64,000 bases of DNA. Source: Nocardioides sp. JS614. Its GTDB lineage: Bacteria > Actinomycetota > Actinomycetes > Propionibacteriales > Nocardioidaceae. The stretch is from NCBI RefSeq assembly GCF_000015265.1, contig NC_008699.1, positions 1,240,001 through 1,304,000 on the forward strand, in the 5' to 3' direction. A program made the position numbers and the translations under genes. Positions 56,543-64,000 of this stretch are shown here, in pieces. The notes beneath the pieces are model-generated. The model had not been told where the DNA came from. It saw only the letters and a program-made list of their open reading frames with translations, and did not search any database. The number at the start of each line of letters is the position of its first letter. Position 1 is the first letter of the stretch.

Positions 56543-59500
56543 GTGTCAACGACGACGCGTGAGCAGGACCTGTCCGAGCTGCTGTCCGAAGCCGCTGCCC
56601 TCGCCCGCAAGGGCAAGGGGACGGGCAGCCCGCCGCACGACGCCATCGACGACCTGATCCGGGCCTACTACCGCCACGTCGCCCCCGAGGACGTGTGCGA
56701 GCGCTCCGCCGTCGACGTGTACGGCGCGTTCGCGTCGCACTACCGGCTGGCCGCCGAGCGACCCCAGGGCACCGCTCGGGTCCGGGTGTTCACGCCGACG
56801 CCCGGCGACCAGGGCTGGTCCGCCGCGGGGCACTCGGTCGTCGAGGTCGTCGTCGACGACATGCCGTTCCTCGTCGACTCGCTGACCATGGAGCTCTCGC
56901 GGCAGATGCGCGACGTGCATCTGGTCGTCCACCCGCTCTTCGACGTGGTCCGCGACATCACCGGCCAGCTGCGCGAGGTCAACCCGGGCGCCGACGCGAC
57001 CGACTCCGACGAGACCGGCCGCGAGCTCGGCCGGGAGTCGTGGATGCACGTCGAGATCGACCGGATCCCCGAGGGCGAGGACCACGGTCGGATCGAGGAG
57101 TCGATCCAGCGGGTGCTGCGCGACGTGCGCGAGTCGGTCGAGGACTGGTCGAAGATGCACGCCCAGGTCGCCGACATCGTCCACGAGCTGACCGTCGAGC
57201 CGCCGGACGGTGTCGACGCCGAGGAGGTCCGTGAGGCGCGGGACCTGCTCCAGTGGCTCGCTGAGGACCACTTCACGTTCCTCGGCTACCGCGAGTACCA
57301 CCTCGAGCGGCAGGACGACGGCGAGCACCTGCGCGGCGTCCCGGGCACCGGGCTCGGCATCCTGCGTGCCGACCAGGACATGGCGACGTCCTCGGGCAAG
57401 CTGCCGGCCCAGGCCGCGGCGAAGGCGCGCGAGAAGACCGTGCTCGTGCTCACCAAGGCGAACTCGCGATCGACCGTGCACCGCCCGGCGTACCTCGACT
57501 ACGTCGGCGTGAAGAAGTTCGAGAACGGTGAGGTGGTCGGCGAGCGACGGTTCCTCGGCCTGTTCTCCAGCGCGGCCTACACCGAGTCCCTCACCCGCAT
57601 CCCGTTGCTCCGCGACCGTGCGACGGCCGTCCTCAAGCGCATCGGCTTCTCGCCGCACAGCCACGACGGCAAGGCGCTGATGGACACCCTCGAGACCTAC
57701 CCGCGCGACGAGCTGTTCCACACCAGCGTCGACGAGCTGGCCCCGATGGCCCAGGCCGCCATGCACGCGCGCGAGCGCCGCCAGCTGAAGATGTTCATCC
57801 GGCGTGACACCTACGGGCGCTACGTGTCGGTGCTCGTCTACCTGCCCCGCGACCGTTACAACACCGCGGTCCGGGAGCGGTTCTCCGAGATCCTCCGGGA
57901 GAGCCTGGGCGGCGACACCGTCGAGTTCACCGTCCGGCTCACCGAGTCGACGACGGCCCGGGTGCACTTCGTCGTGCACCCGCCCAAGGGCTCGGCGATC
58001 CACGAGGTCGACTCCGCCGACCTCGAGCGGCGCCTGCTCGAGGCGTCCCGGTCGTGGCGCGACGACTTCGCCTCCGCGGTGCTCGCCGAGTACGGCGAGG
58101 AGGACGGCGCGCGGCTGGCCCGCCGCTACCTCGACTCGTTCCCGGAGGCCTACAAGGAGGACTTCCCGGCCCGGATCGGGGCGCTGGACCTGGGCCGGCT
58201 CGAGGCGGTGCGGGTCGGCGAGAACGGCGCCGGGCTCGACCTGTCGCTCCACCAGGACCTCGACGCGGGCCAGGGCGAGGCCCGGCTCAAGGTGTACCGG
58301 ATCGGACCCCCGCTGTCGCTCTCGGAGGTCCTCCCGATGTTGTCCTCGATGGGGGTCGAGGTCGTCGACGAGCGGCCCTACGACCTCGACGGCCTCGAAC
58401 GGCCGACCTACATCTACGAGTTCGGCCTGCGCTACGAGCGGGCCCTGCCGGACGACTCCCGTGAGCTGTTCGAGGACGCGATCCGCGCCGTGTGGGGCGG
58501 GCACAACGAGATCGACGGCTTCAACTCGCTGATCCTCGGGGCCGGCCTCACCTGGCGGCAGGCGACGGTGCTGCGCGCCTACGCCAAGTACATGCGCCAG
58601 GGGAACTCGCCGTTCGCGCTGGACTACATCCACGACGCGCTGAGCAACAACGTCGACATCACCCGGCTGCTGGTGCTGCTCTTCGAGATCCGGTTCGACC
58701 CGACGGCCGACCACACCCGGGCCGCGAAGATCGAGGAGCGGATCACTCGCGCCCTCGACGACGTCGCGAGCCTCGACCACGACCGGATCCTGCGCTCCTA
58801 CCTCGCGCACATCCGGGGCACGCTGCGCACCAACTACTTCCAGGCGTCTCGCGACGGCGGGGTGCGCTCCTACATCTCGTTCAAGCTCGACCCGTCGGGG
58901 ATCCCAGACCTCCCGGAGCCGCGGCCGCGCTTCGAGATCTTCGTGTACTCACCGCGCGTCGAGGGCGTGCACCTGCGCTTCGGCGCGGTCGCCCGCGGTG
59001 GCCTGCGCTGGTCGGACCGTCGCGACGACTTCCGCACCGAGGTGCTGGGCCTGGTGAAGGCGCAGATGGTGAAGAACACCGTGATCGTGCCGGTCGGCGC
59101 GAAGGGCGGGTTCTTCTGCAAGCAGCTCCCCGACCCCGGCGACCGGGACGCGTGGCTGGCCGAGGGCATCGCCTGCTACAAGACGTTCATCTCCGGGCTG
59201 CTCGACATCACCGACAACCTGGTCGACGGGGAGACGGTGCCGCCGGAGCAGGTGGTGCGCCACGACGGCGACGACTCCTACCTGGTGGTGGCCGCCGACA
59301 AGGGCACCGCGGCGTTCTCCGACATCGCGAACGGCGTCGCCAAGGACTACGGCTTCTGGCTCGGCGACGCGTTCGCCAGCGGCGGCTCGGTCGGCTACGA
59401 CCACAAGGGCATGGGCATCACCGCCCGGGGCGCGTGGGTCGCGGTCCAGCGGCACTTCCGGGAGCGCGGCGTCGACTGCCAGACCGAGGACTTCACCTGC

Positions 59501-61429
59501 GTCGGCATCGGCGACATGTCCGGCGACGTGTTCGGCAACGGCATGCTCCGCTCCGAGCACACCCGCCTGGTCGCGGCCTTCGACCACCGCGACATCTTCT
59601 TGGACCCGAGCCCGGACGCGGCCGCGTCGTACGCCGAGCGCAAGCGGCTCTTCGAGCTGCCCCGCTCGAGCTGGCAGGACTACGACCACGCGCTGATCTC
59701 CGAGGGTGGCGGCGTCTACTCGCGGTCGCTGAAGAAAATCCAGCTCAACGACCCGGTGCGCTCGGCGCTCGGCATCGCGAGCGACGTGGAGTCGATGACG
59801 CCGGCCGAGCTGATGCGCGCCATCCTGCTCGCCCCGGTCGACCTGCTCTGGAACGGTGGCATCGGCACCTACGTGAAGTCCTCGGAGGAGACCAACGCCG
59901 CCGCCGGGGACAAGGCGAACGACGGCATCCGCGTCGACGGCCGCGACCTGCGGGCCCGCTGCGTCGGCGAGGGCGGCAACCTGGGCTTCACCCAGCTGGG
60001 CCGCGTCGAGTACGCCCTCGAGGGCGGGCCCGCAACCGCCGACTCCGGGCACGGCGGCCGGATCAACACCGACTTCATCGACAACTCCGCCGGGGTCGAC
60101 ACGTCCGACCACGAGGTGAACCTGAAGATCCTGCTCGACCGGGTGGTCAAGAACGGCGACCTCACCGAGAAGCAGCGCAACGCCCTCCTGGCCGAGATGA
60201 CCGACGAGGTCGCCGACCTCGTGCTGCGCGACAACTACGAGCAGAACCTCGCCCTGGCGAACGCGGCGGCGAACGCCGGCTCGATGCTGCACGTCCACGA
60301 GGAGTGGGTCCGCAGGCTCGAGCGCGACGGCTTCATCAACCGGGAGCTCGAGGGGCTGCCCACCAGCCGGGAGGTGCGTCGTCGGCTCGACCGCGGTGCG
60401 GGCCTCACCACACCGGAGATGTCGGTGCTGCTCGCCTGGACGAAGATCGCGCTGGCCGAGGAGCTGCTGGTCTCGGACCTGCCCGACGACCCCTACCTCG
60501 ACCTGGACCTCCGCGCCTACTTCCCGCAGCCGGTCCAGGACGGCTTCGGGCCGCAGATCCACGAGCACCCCCTGCGACGCGAGATCATCGTGACCCAGGT
60601 CGTCAACGACATCGTGAACGGCGCCGGCATCACGTTCTGGCCGCGGCTGTCCGGGGAGACCGGCGCCACCGGCGCCGAGCTGACCCGCGCGAACTTCGTG
60701 GCCCGGGAGATCTTCGGCTCGCTGCCGCTGCGCGACGACCTGCGGACCCTCGACAACCAGCTCGACGCCGCGGTGCAGACCCGGATGCGGCTGGAGATGC
60801 GCACGCTCGTCGAGCGGGCCTCGCGGTGGCTGGTCAACAACCGGCGGCCGCCGCTGGACAGCCAGGGGACCGTGGACCAGTTCTCCGGGCCGGTCCAGCG
60901 GGTGATGGCCGAGCTGCCGGACCTGATGACCGGCCGCGAGCTCGCGGCGTACCAGGACCGGTGCGAGCGACTGGAGGGCGAGGGCGTCCCGTCCGACCTG
61001 GCCAGCCGGGTCGCGGTGCTCCCACCCGCCTACGTGCTGCTCGGGATCGTGGAGGTCGCAGCCCGCGAGGAGCTGGACCCGGCCGACGTCGCCCGGGTGC
61101 ACTTCGCGCTCGGGGAGCGGCTCGGCCTGGCCGCGCTCGTCCAGCGGATCCTGGGGCTGCCGCGCGACGACCGGTGGCAGACGATGGCCCGGGCGGCGCT
61201 GCGCGACGACCTGCACGACGTGCACACCCAGCTCACCGCGCAGGTGCTGGCGACGACCTCCGCCGATGACCCGGCCCCGGTCCGGATCGCCGCCTGGGAG
61301 GACGCCGACGGCGTCCTCGTCCCGCGGGCGGCCGCCACCCTCGAGGAGATCTGCGCCGACGACGCGGCCGACCTGGCCCGGCTCTCGGTCGGGCTGCGCG
61401 TCGTCCGCGGACTGCTCGGGACGAGTTGA
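56543..61429 (+). CDS. gdh: NAD-specific glutamate dehydrogenase, L-180 class
   Basis: 1628-aa enzyme of the 180-kDa class (like Rv2476c). It deaminates glutamate to 2-oxoglutarate. The N-terminal half has ACT-like regulatory repeats (VVDDMPFLVDSLTMELSRQ; LPMLSSMGVEVVDERPYDL). The catalytic core has GAVARGGLRWSDRRDDFRTEVLGLVKAQMVKN, VPVGAKGGF, VGIGDMSGDVFGNGML and GGNLGFTQLGR. The C-terminal domain of about 450 residues is typical. GTG 56543 follows a clear leaderless promoter. Regulation may include a PknG/GarA-type loop as in mycobacteria, unproven here. Confidence 0.96.
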   Translation: MSTTTREQDLSELLSEAAALARKGKGTGSPPHDAIDDLIRAYYRHVAPEDVCERSAVDVYGAFASHYRLAAERPQGTARVRVFTPTPGDQGWSAAGHSVVEVVVDDMPFLVDSLTMELSRQMRDVHLVVHPLFDVVRDITGQLREVNPGADATDSDETGRELGRESWMHVEIDRIPEGEDHGRIEESIQRVLRDVRESVEDWSKMHAQVADIVHELTVEPPDGVDAEEVREARDLLQWLAEDHFTFLGYREYHLERQDDGEHLRGVPGTGLGILRADQDMATSSGKLPAQAAAKAREKTVLVLTKANSRSTVHRPAYLDYVGVKKFENGEVVGERRFLGLFSSAAYTESLTRIPLLRDRATAVLKRIGFSPHSHDGKALMDTLETYPRDELFHTSVDELAPMAQAAMHARERRQLKMFIRRDTYGRYVSVLVYLPRDRYNTAVRERFSEILRESLGGDTVEFTVRLTESTTARVHFVVHPPKGSAIHEVDSADLERRLLEASRSWRDDFASAVLAEYGEEDGARLARRYLDSFPEAYKEDFPARIGALDLGRLEAVRVGENGAGLDLSLHQDLDAGQGEARLKVYRIGPPLSLSEVLPMLSSMGVEVVDERPYDLDGLERPTYIYEFGLRYERALPDDSRELFEDAIRAVWGGHNEIDGFNSLILGAGLTWRQATVLRAYAKYMRQGNSPFALDYIHDALSNNVDITRLLVLLFEIRFDPTADHTRAAKIEERITRALDDVASLDHDRILRSYLAHIRGTLRTNYFQASRDGGVRSYISFKLDPSGIPDLPEPRPRFEIFVYSPRVEGVHLRFGAVARGGLRWSDRRDDFRTEVLGLVKAQMVKNTVIVPVGAKGGFFCKQLPDPGDRDAWLAEGIACYKTFISGLLDITDNLVDGETVPPEQVVRHDGDDSYLVVAADKGTAAFSDIANGVAKDYGFWLGDAFASGGSVGYDHKGMGITARGAWVAVQRHFRERGVDCQTEDFTCVGIGDMSGDVFGNGMLRSEHTRLVAAFDHRDIFLDPSPDAAASYAERKRLFELPRSSWQDYDHALISEGGGVYSRSLKKIQLNDPVRSALGIASDVESMTPAELMRAILLAPVDLLWNGGIGTYVKSSEETNAAAGDKANDGIRVDGRDLRARCVGEGGNLGFTQLGRVEYALEGGPATADSGHGGRINTDFIDNSAGVDTSDHEVNLKILLDRVVKNGDLTEKQRNALLAEMTDEVADLVLRDNYEQNLALANAAANAGSMLHVHEEWVRRLERDGFINRELEGLPTSREVRRRLDRGAGLTTPEMSVLLAWTKIALAEELLVSDLPDDPYLDLDLRAYFPQPVQDGFGPQIHEHPLRREIIVTQVVNDIVNGAGITFWPRLSGETGATGAELTRANFVAREIFGSLPLRDDLRTLDNQLDAAVQTRMRLEMRTLVERASRWLVNNRRPPLDSQGTVDQFSGPVQRVMAELPDLMTGRELAAYQDRCERLEGEGVPSDLASRVAVLPPAYVLLGIVEVAAREELDPADVARVHFALGERLGLAALVQRILGLPRDDRWQTMARAALRDDLHDVHTQLTAQVLATTSADDPAPVRIAAWEDADGVLVPRAAATLEEICADDAADLARLSVGLRVVRGLLGTS

Positions 61430-61488
61430 CCCGGTCCGCCGATAACCCGTCGCCCGGTGTCGGCGGGCCGACCTAGGATCGAGCAACG

Positions 61489-63276
61489 ATGCGCGACCCT
61501 CTCGGCCCCTCGCCCGACCAGGACCCACCCGCCGGCGTGCACTCGCTCTGGCGGCTGCGCGGGTACCTACGCCCGCACGCGCTGTCGATGTCGATCATGC
61601 TGCTCGCCTCGCTCGGCGGGGTCGGGCTCTCGATCGCGATCCCGCTGGTCACCAAGGCCCTCATCGACGGCCCGATCACCCACCACGAGCTCCGCGGGCT
61701 GATCGGCCTCGGGCTGCTCGCGCTCGCCCTCGGGGTGCTCGAGGCGGTGCTGGTGTGGTGGCGCCGCTGGGTCCAGTCGGCCACCGTGCTCGACCTGGAG
61801 ACGGCCCTGCGCGGCGACCTCTACGACCACCTCCAGCAGCTGCCGATGAGCTTCCACAGCCGTTGGCAGTCCGGCCAGCTGCTCTCGCGGGCCACGACCG
61901 ACCTGTCCGCGATCCGCCGGTTCAGCGGCTTCGGGCTGATCTTCCTGATCACCAACGTGCTGCAGCTGGGCGTCGTGACCGTCGTGCTGCTGGAGATGTA
62001 CTGGCCGCTCGGCCTGGTCGTCGCCGCGACCGCGGCGCCGATCGTGTGGCTCTCGATGCGCTTCGAGCGGTCCTACGTGCTGGTCTCCCGCCGGGTCCAG
62101 GACGAGCAGGGCGACCTCGCGACCCTGGCGGAGGAGGGCGCGGTCGGCATCCGCGTGATCAAGTCCTTCGGGCGCAGCGAGCACGTGTCCGCGCAGTACG
62201 AAGCCGCCGCCCGCACCCTCCACGCGACCAGCATGGACAAGGTCCGCCTGTCGGCGAAGTTCTGGACCTTCCTCGAGGTGATCCCCAACCTGGCGGTGGT
62301 CGTGGTGCTGCTGCTCGGCTCGATCGGCGTCGGCAAGGGCTACCTGACCCCCGGCGAGCTGGTCGCGTTCATCACCCTGATGCTCTCGCTGGTGTGGCCG
62401 GTCGCCTCCCTCGGCGTCATCCTCGCGATGGCCCAGGAGGCGATGACCGCGGCCGCCCGGATCCTGGAGATCTTCGACACCGCACCGGCCATCGTGACCG
62501 GCACCCGTGAGATCGAGCGGCCCCGCGGCCACGTGCGCTTCGAGCACGTCGACTTCGCGTTCCCCGACGCGCCCGGTGAGCTGGTGCTGCGCGACGTCAA
62601 CCTCGACATCGCGCCGGGGGAGACCGTCGCGCTGGTCGGCGCGACCGGGTCCGGCAAGACCATCCTCACGGCGCTCGTGCCGAGGCTGTACGACGTCACC
62701 GCCGGCCGGGTCACCATCGACGGCGTCGACGTCCGCGAGCTGCGCCTGAGCCACCTGCGCCAGCTCGTCGCGACCGCCTTCGAGGAGCCGACGCTGTTCT
62801 CGATGAGCGCCCGGGAGAACCTCACCCTGGGCCGCGCCGACGCCACCGAGGAGGAGATCGAGTCCGCGCTCGAGGTCAGCCAGGCCGGGTTCGCCCGGGA
62901 CCTGCCGTGGGCCCTGGACACCCGGATCGGCGAGCAGGGGATGGCGCTGTCCGGCGGCCAGCGCCAGCGCCTCGCCCTGGCCCGGGCGGTGCTCGCCCGT
63001 CCTCGGGTCCTCGTCCTCGACGACACACTCTCGGCGCTCGACGTGCACACCGAGCGGCTGGTCGAGGAGTCCCTGCGCCGGGTGCTCGCGGACACCACCG
63101 GCCTGGTGGTCGCCCACCGCGCCTCGACGGTGCTGCTCGCCGACTGGGTGGCGTTGATCCAGGACGGCACCGTCACCCACGTCGGCGATCACCGTGAGCT
63201 GCTCGCCACCGTGCCGGCCTACCAGGAGCTCCTGGCCGCCGAGGCCCTCGACGACACCGAGGGTGGTGCGGCATGA
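61489..63276 (+). CDS. ABC transporter ATP-binding/permease protein (exporter half 1)
   Basis: 595-aa type IV exporter half-transporter. Six helices lie in the first 320 residues (SIMLLASLGGVGLSIAIPL, with DLYDHLQQLPMSFHSRWQSGQLLSR). The nucleotide domain has Walker A GATGSGKT, Q-loop EEPTLF, signature LSGGQRQR and Walker B VLVLDDTLSAL. Its catalytic position is Asp-Asp where most have Asp-Glu, which suggests a degenerate site in a heterodimer. ATG 61489 is 9 bp after TAGGAT (61474-61479). The second half overlaps its stop. Confidence 0.92.
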   Translation: MRDPLGPSPDQDPPAGVHSLWRLRGYLRPHALSMSIMLLASLGGVGLSIAIPLVTKALIDGPITHHELRGLIGLGLLALALGVLEAVLVWWRRWVQSATVLDLETALRGDLYDHLQQLPMSFHSRWQSGQLLSRATTDLSAIRRFSGFGLIFLITNVLQLGVVTVVLLEMYWPLGLVVAATAAPIVWLSMRFERSYVLVSRRVQDEQGDLATLAEEGAVGIRVIKSFGRSEHVSAQYEAAARTLHATSMDKVRLSAKFWTFLEVIPNLAVVVVLLLGSIGVGKGYLTPGELVAFITLMLSLVWPVASLGVILAMAQEAMTAAARILEIFDTAPAIVTGTREIERPRGHVRFEHVDFAFPDAPGELVLRDVNLDIAPGETVALVGATGSGKTILTALVPRLYDVTAGRVTIDGVDVRELRLSHLRQLVATAFEEPTLFSMSARENLTLGRADATEEEIESALEVSQAGFARDLPWALDTRIGEQGMALSGGQRQRLALARAVLARPRVLVLDDTLSALDVHTERLVEESLRRVLADTTGLVVAHRASTVLLADWVALIQDGTVTHVGDHRELLATVPAYQELLAAEALDDTEGGAA

Positions 63277-64000
63277 CGACCGGCCCCGGGAGCAACACCG
63301 ACGACGACACCGACGTCCGGCGCTGGCGGGGCGTGGCCGAGGTCGACGCCGACGAGGCGGCGGAGCGGATGACCGCCGGTCGGCTCGGGGGTGGCTCCGG
63401 ACGGCTGCTGCGCGAGCTGCTGGCGCCGTACCGCCGCGCCATCCAGGCCCTCGTGCTGATCGTGGTGGTCGAGAACGCCGCGCGGCTCTCGATCCCCTAC
63501 CTGGTCAAGGAGGGCATCGACACCGGCATCCCGCCGATCCAGGAGTCCGGCGACCTCGAGCCCCTGTTCCTCGTCGTCGGGGCGGTGCTCGTCGCCACGC
63601 TGGTGCAGGCCCTCTCGCGCAACCTGTTCCTCGTGCGCTCGGGCCGGATCGGCCAGGACGTGCTCTTCGAGGTGCGCCGCCGGGTCTTCCGTCACTTCCA
63701 GGTGCTCAGCCCGGCGTTCCACGACGGCTACACCTCCGGGCGGGTGATCTCGCGGCAGACCTCCGACGTGGACGCCATCTACGAGATGCTCGAGACCGGC
63801 TTCGACGGCCTGGTCACCGCCGCGCTCACCCTGGTCGGCACGGCCGGCATCCTGTTGCTCCTCGACGTCAAGCTCGGACTGGTCGCGCTGCTGTGCGGCC
63901 CGTTCCTCGCCTGGTTGACGAACTGGTTCCGCAAGGAGTCGGCGCGCAGCTACCAGGTCACCCGCGAGAAGGTCGCGCTGGTCATCGTCCACTTCGTCGA
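63273..64000 (+). CDS. ABC transporter ATP-binding/permease protein (exporter half 2), 3'-truncated by the window
   Basis: First 242 residues of the partner half-transporter. An N-terminal soluble stretch of about 45 residues (TTGPGSNTDDDTDVRRW) precedes membrane helices (AIQALVLIVVVENAARLSIPYL; PLFLVVGAVLVATLVQAL) and the coupling region FEVRRRVFRHFQVLSPAFHDGYTSGRVISRQTSDVDAIYEML. The nucleotide domain lies beyond the window. ATG 63273 overlaps the previous stop (ATGA), so the pair is a heterodimeric exporter. Export substrate unknown. Confidence 0.9.
   Translation, partial: MTTGPGSNTDDDTDVRRWRGVAEVDADEAAERMTAGRLGGGSGRLLRELLAPYRRAIQALVLIVVVENAARLSIPYLVKEGIDTGIPPIQESGDLEPLFLVVGAVLVATLVQALSRNLFLVRSGRIGQDVLFEVRRRVFRHFQVLSPAFHDGYTSGRVISRQTSDVDAIYEMLETGFDGLVTAALTLVGTAGILLLLDVKLGLVALLCGPFLAWLTNWFRKESARSYQVTREKVALVIVHFV

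Noticed and set aside
58949..61528. 859-aa open frame opposite the NAD-GDH gene
   Set aside because: Arg/Val/Gly-rich shadow with no family motif; the sense frame is a full L-180 GDH.
2..64000. tRNA or rRNA genes and insertion sequences
   Set aside because: Intergenic gaps are all under about 300 bp and showed no cloverleaf or transposase; none could be supported.

Overview
High-GC actinobacterial chromosome segment. GTG starts, ATGA/GTGA overlaps, an F420-type luciferase-like oxidoreductase, the zinc-type anti-sigma factor, L-180 NAD-glutamate dehydrogenase, Actinobacteria-type DapD, DUF3117, DUF2505 and a translational ileS T-box all point to Actinomycetota. Protein style fits the Nocardioides/Nocardioidaceae group (inference). 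No IS, phage gene, CRISPR array, tRNA or rRNA was seen.

Region A (1-22,807) is an accessory catabolic island with its own transporter and regulators. A plus-strand operon, cut by the window start, encodes a three-subunit molybdenum hydroxylase, a Tm-1-like/UPF0261 protein, a histidine phosphatase, a beta-keto acid cleavage enzyme and a FadR-type GntR regulator. A second GntR gene follows. A minus-strand operon encodes a metallo-beta-lactamase-fold hydrolase, an SDR, a zinc alcohol dehydrogenase and a transaldolase-like protein. Diverging from it is a LIV-type ABC transporter operon. Next is an operon with a split PEP-synthase-like dikinase (histidine/swivel protein plus ATP-grasp protein), a fumarylacetoacetase-fold enzyme, a small ABM-like protein and an aldehyde dehydrogenase. 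Four promoters in the island carry the same operator, consensus T(C/A)GATT(A/C)TCGA(T/A), so it looks like one locally controlled regulon. The substrate is unknown. The split dikinase recalls phenylphosphate synthase and the acetovanillone dikinase HpeHI, so activation of a phenolic or enolic compound by phosphorylation is one hypothesis.

Region B (22,808-46,567) is core genome. An archaeal-type AspRS has its own T-box-like leader. After it come a DUF389 protein, GNAT, 7Fe ferredoxin, dapC, a cell-wall-type exported protein, dapD, DinB, Uma2, ileS with a T-box, an LLM oxidoreductase, dapE, a LOG protein, DivIVA-like, M14 peptidase, enoyl-CoA hydratase, PaaX, DUF3117, leucyl aminopeptidase, an O-methyltransferase, sigE, anti-sigma and htrA. 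The order resembles the Rv1177-Rv1223 stretch of Mycobacterium tuberculosis (from memory).

Region C (46,568-64,000) has a BldC-like HTH, a CpaB/CpaE-like pair, a lipoprotein and polytopic membrane protein pair, a WS/DGAT-like acyltransferase, pruA, tandem DUF2505 genes, tryptophan 2,3-dioxygenase, NAD-GDH and an ABC exporter pair cut by the window end.

Non-coding signals stand out. A REP-like palindromic element occurs three times, each time between convergent genes. Two other convergent junctions carry other inverted repeats. Seven genes have a TANNNT box 6-7 bp before the start codon, the leaderless pattern. Two conserved genes (dapC and the O-methyltransferase) lack a usual start codon and seem to begin with ATC.
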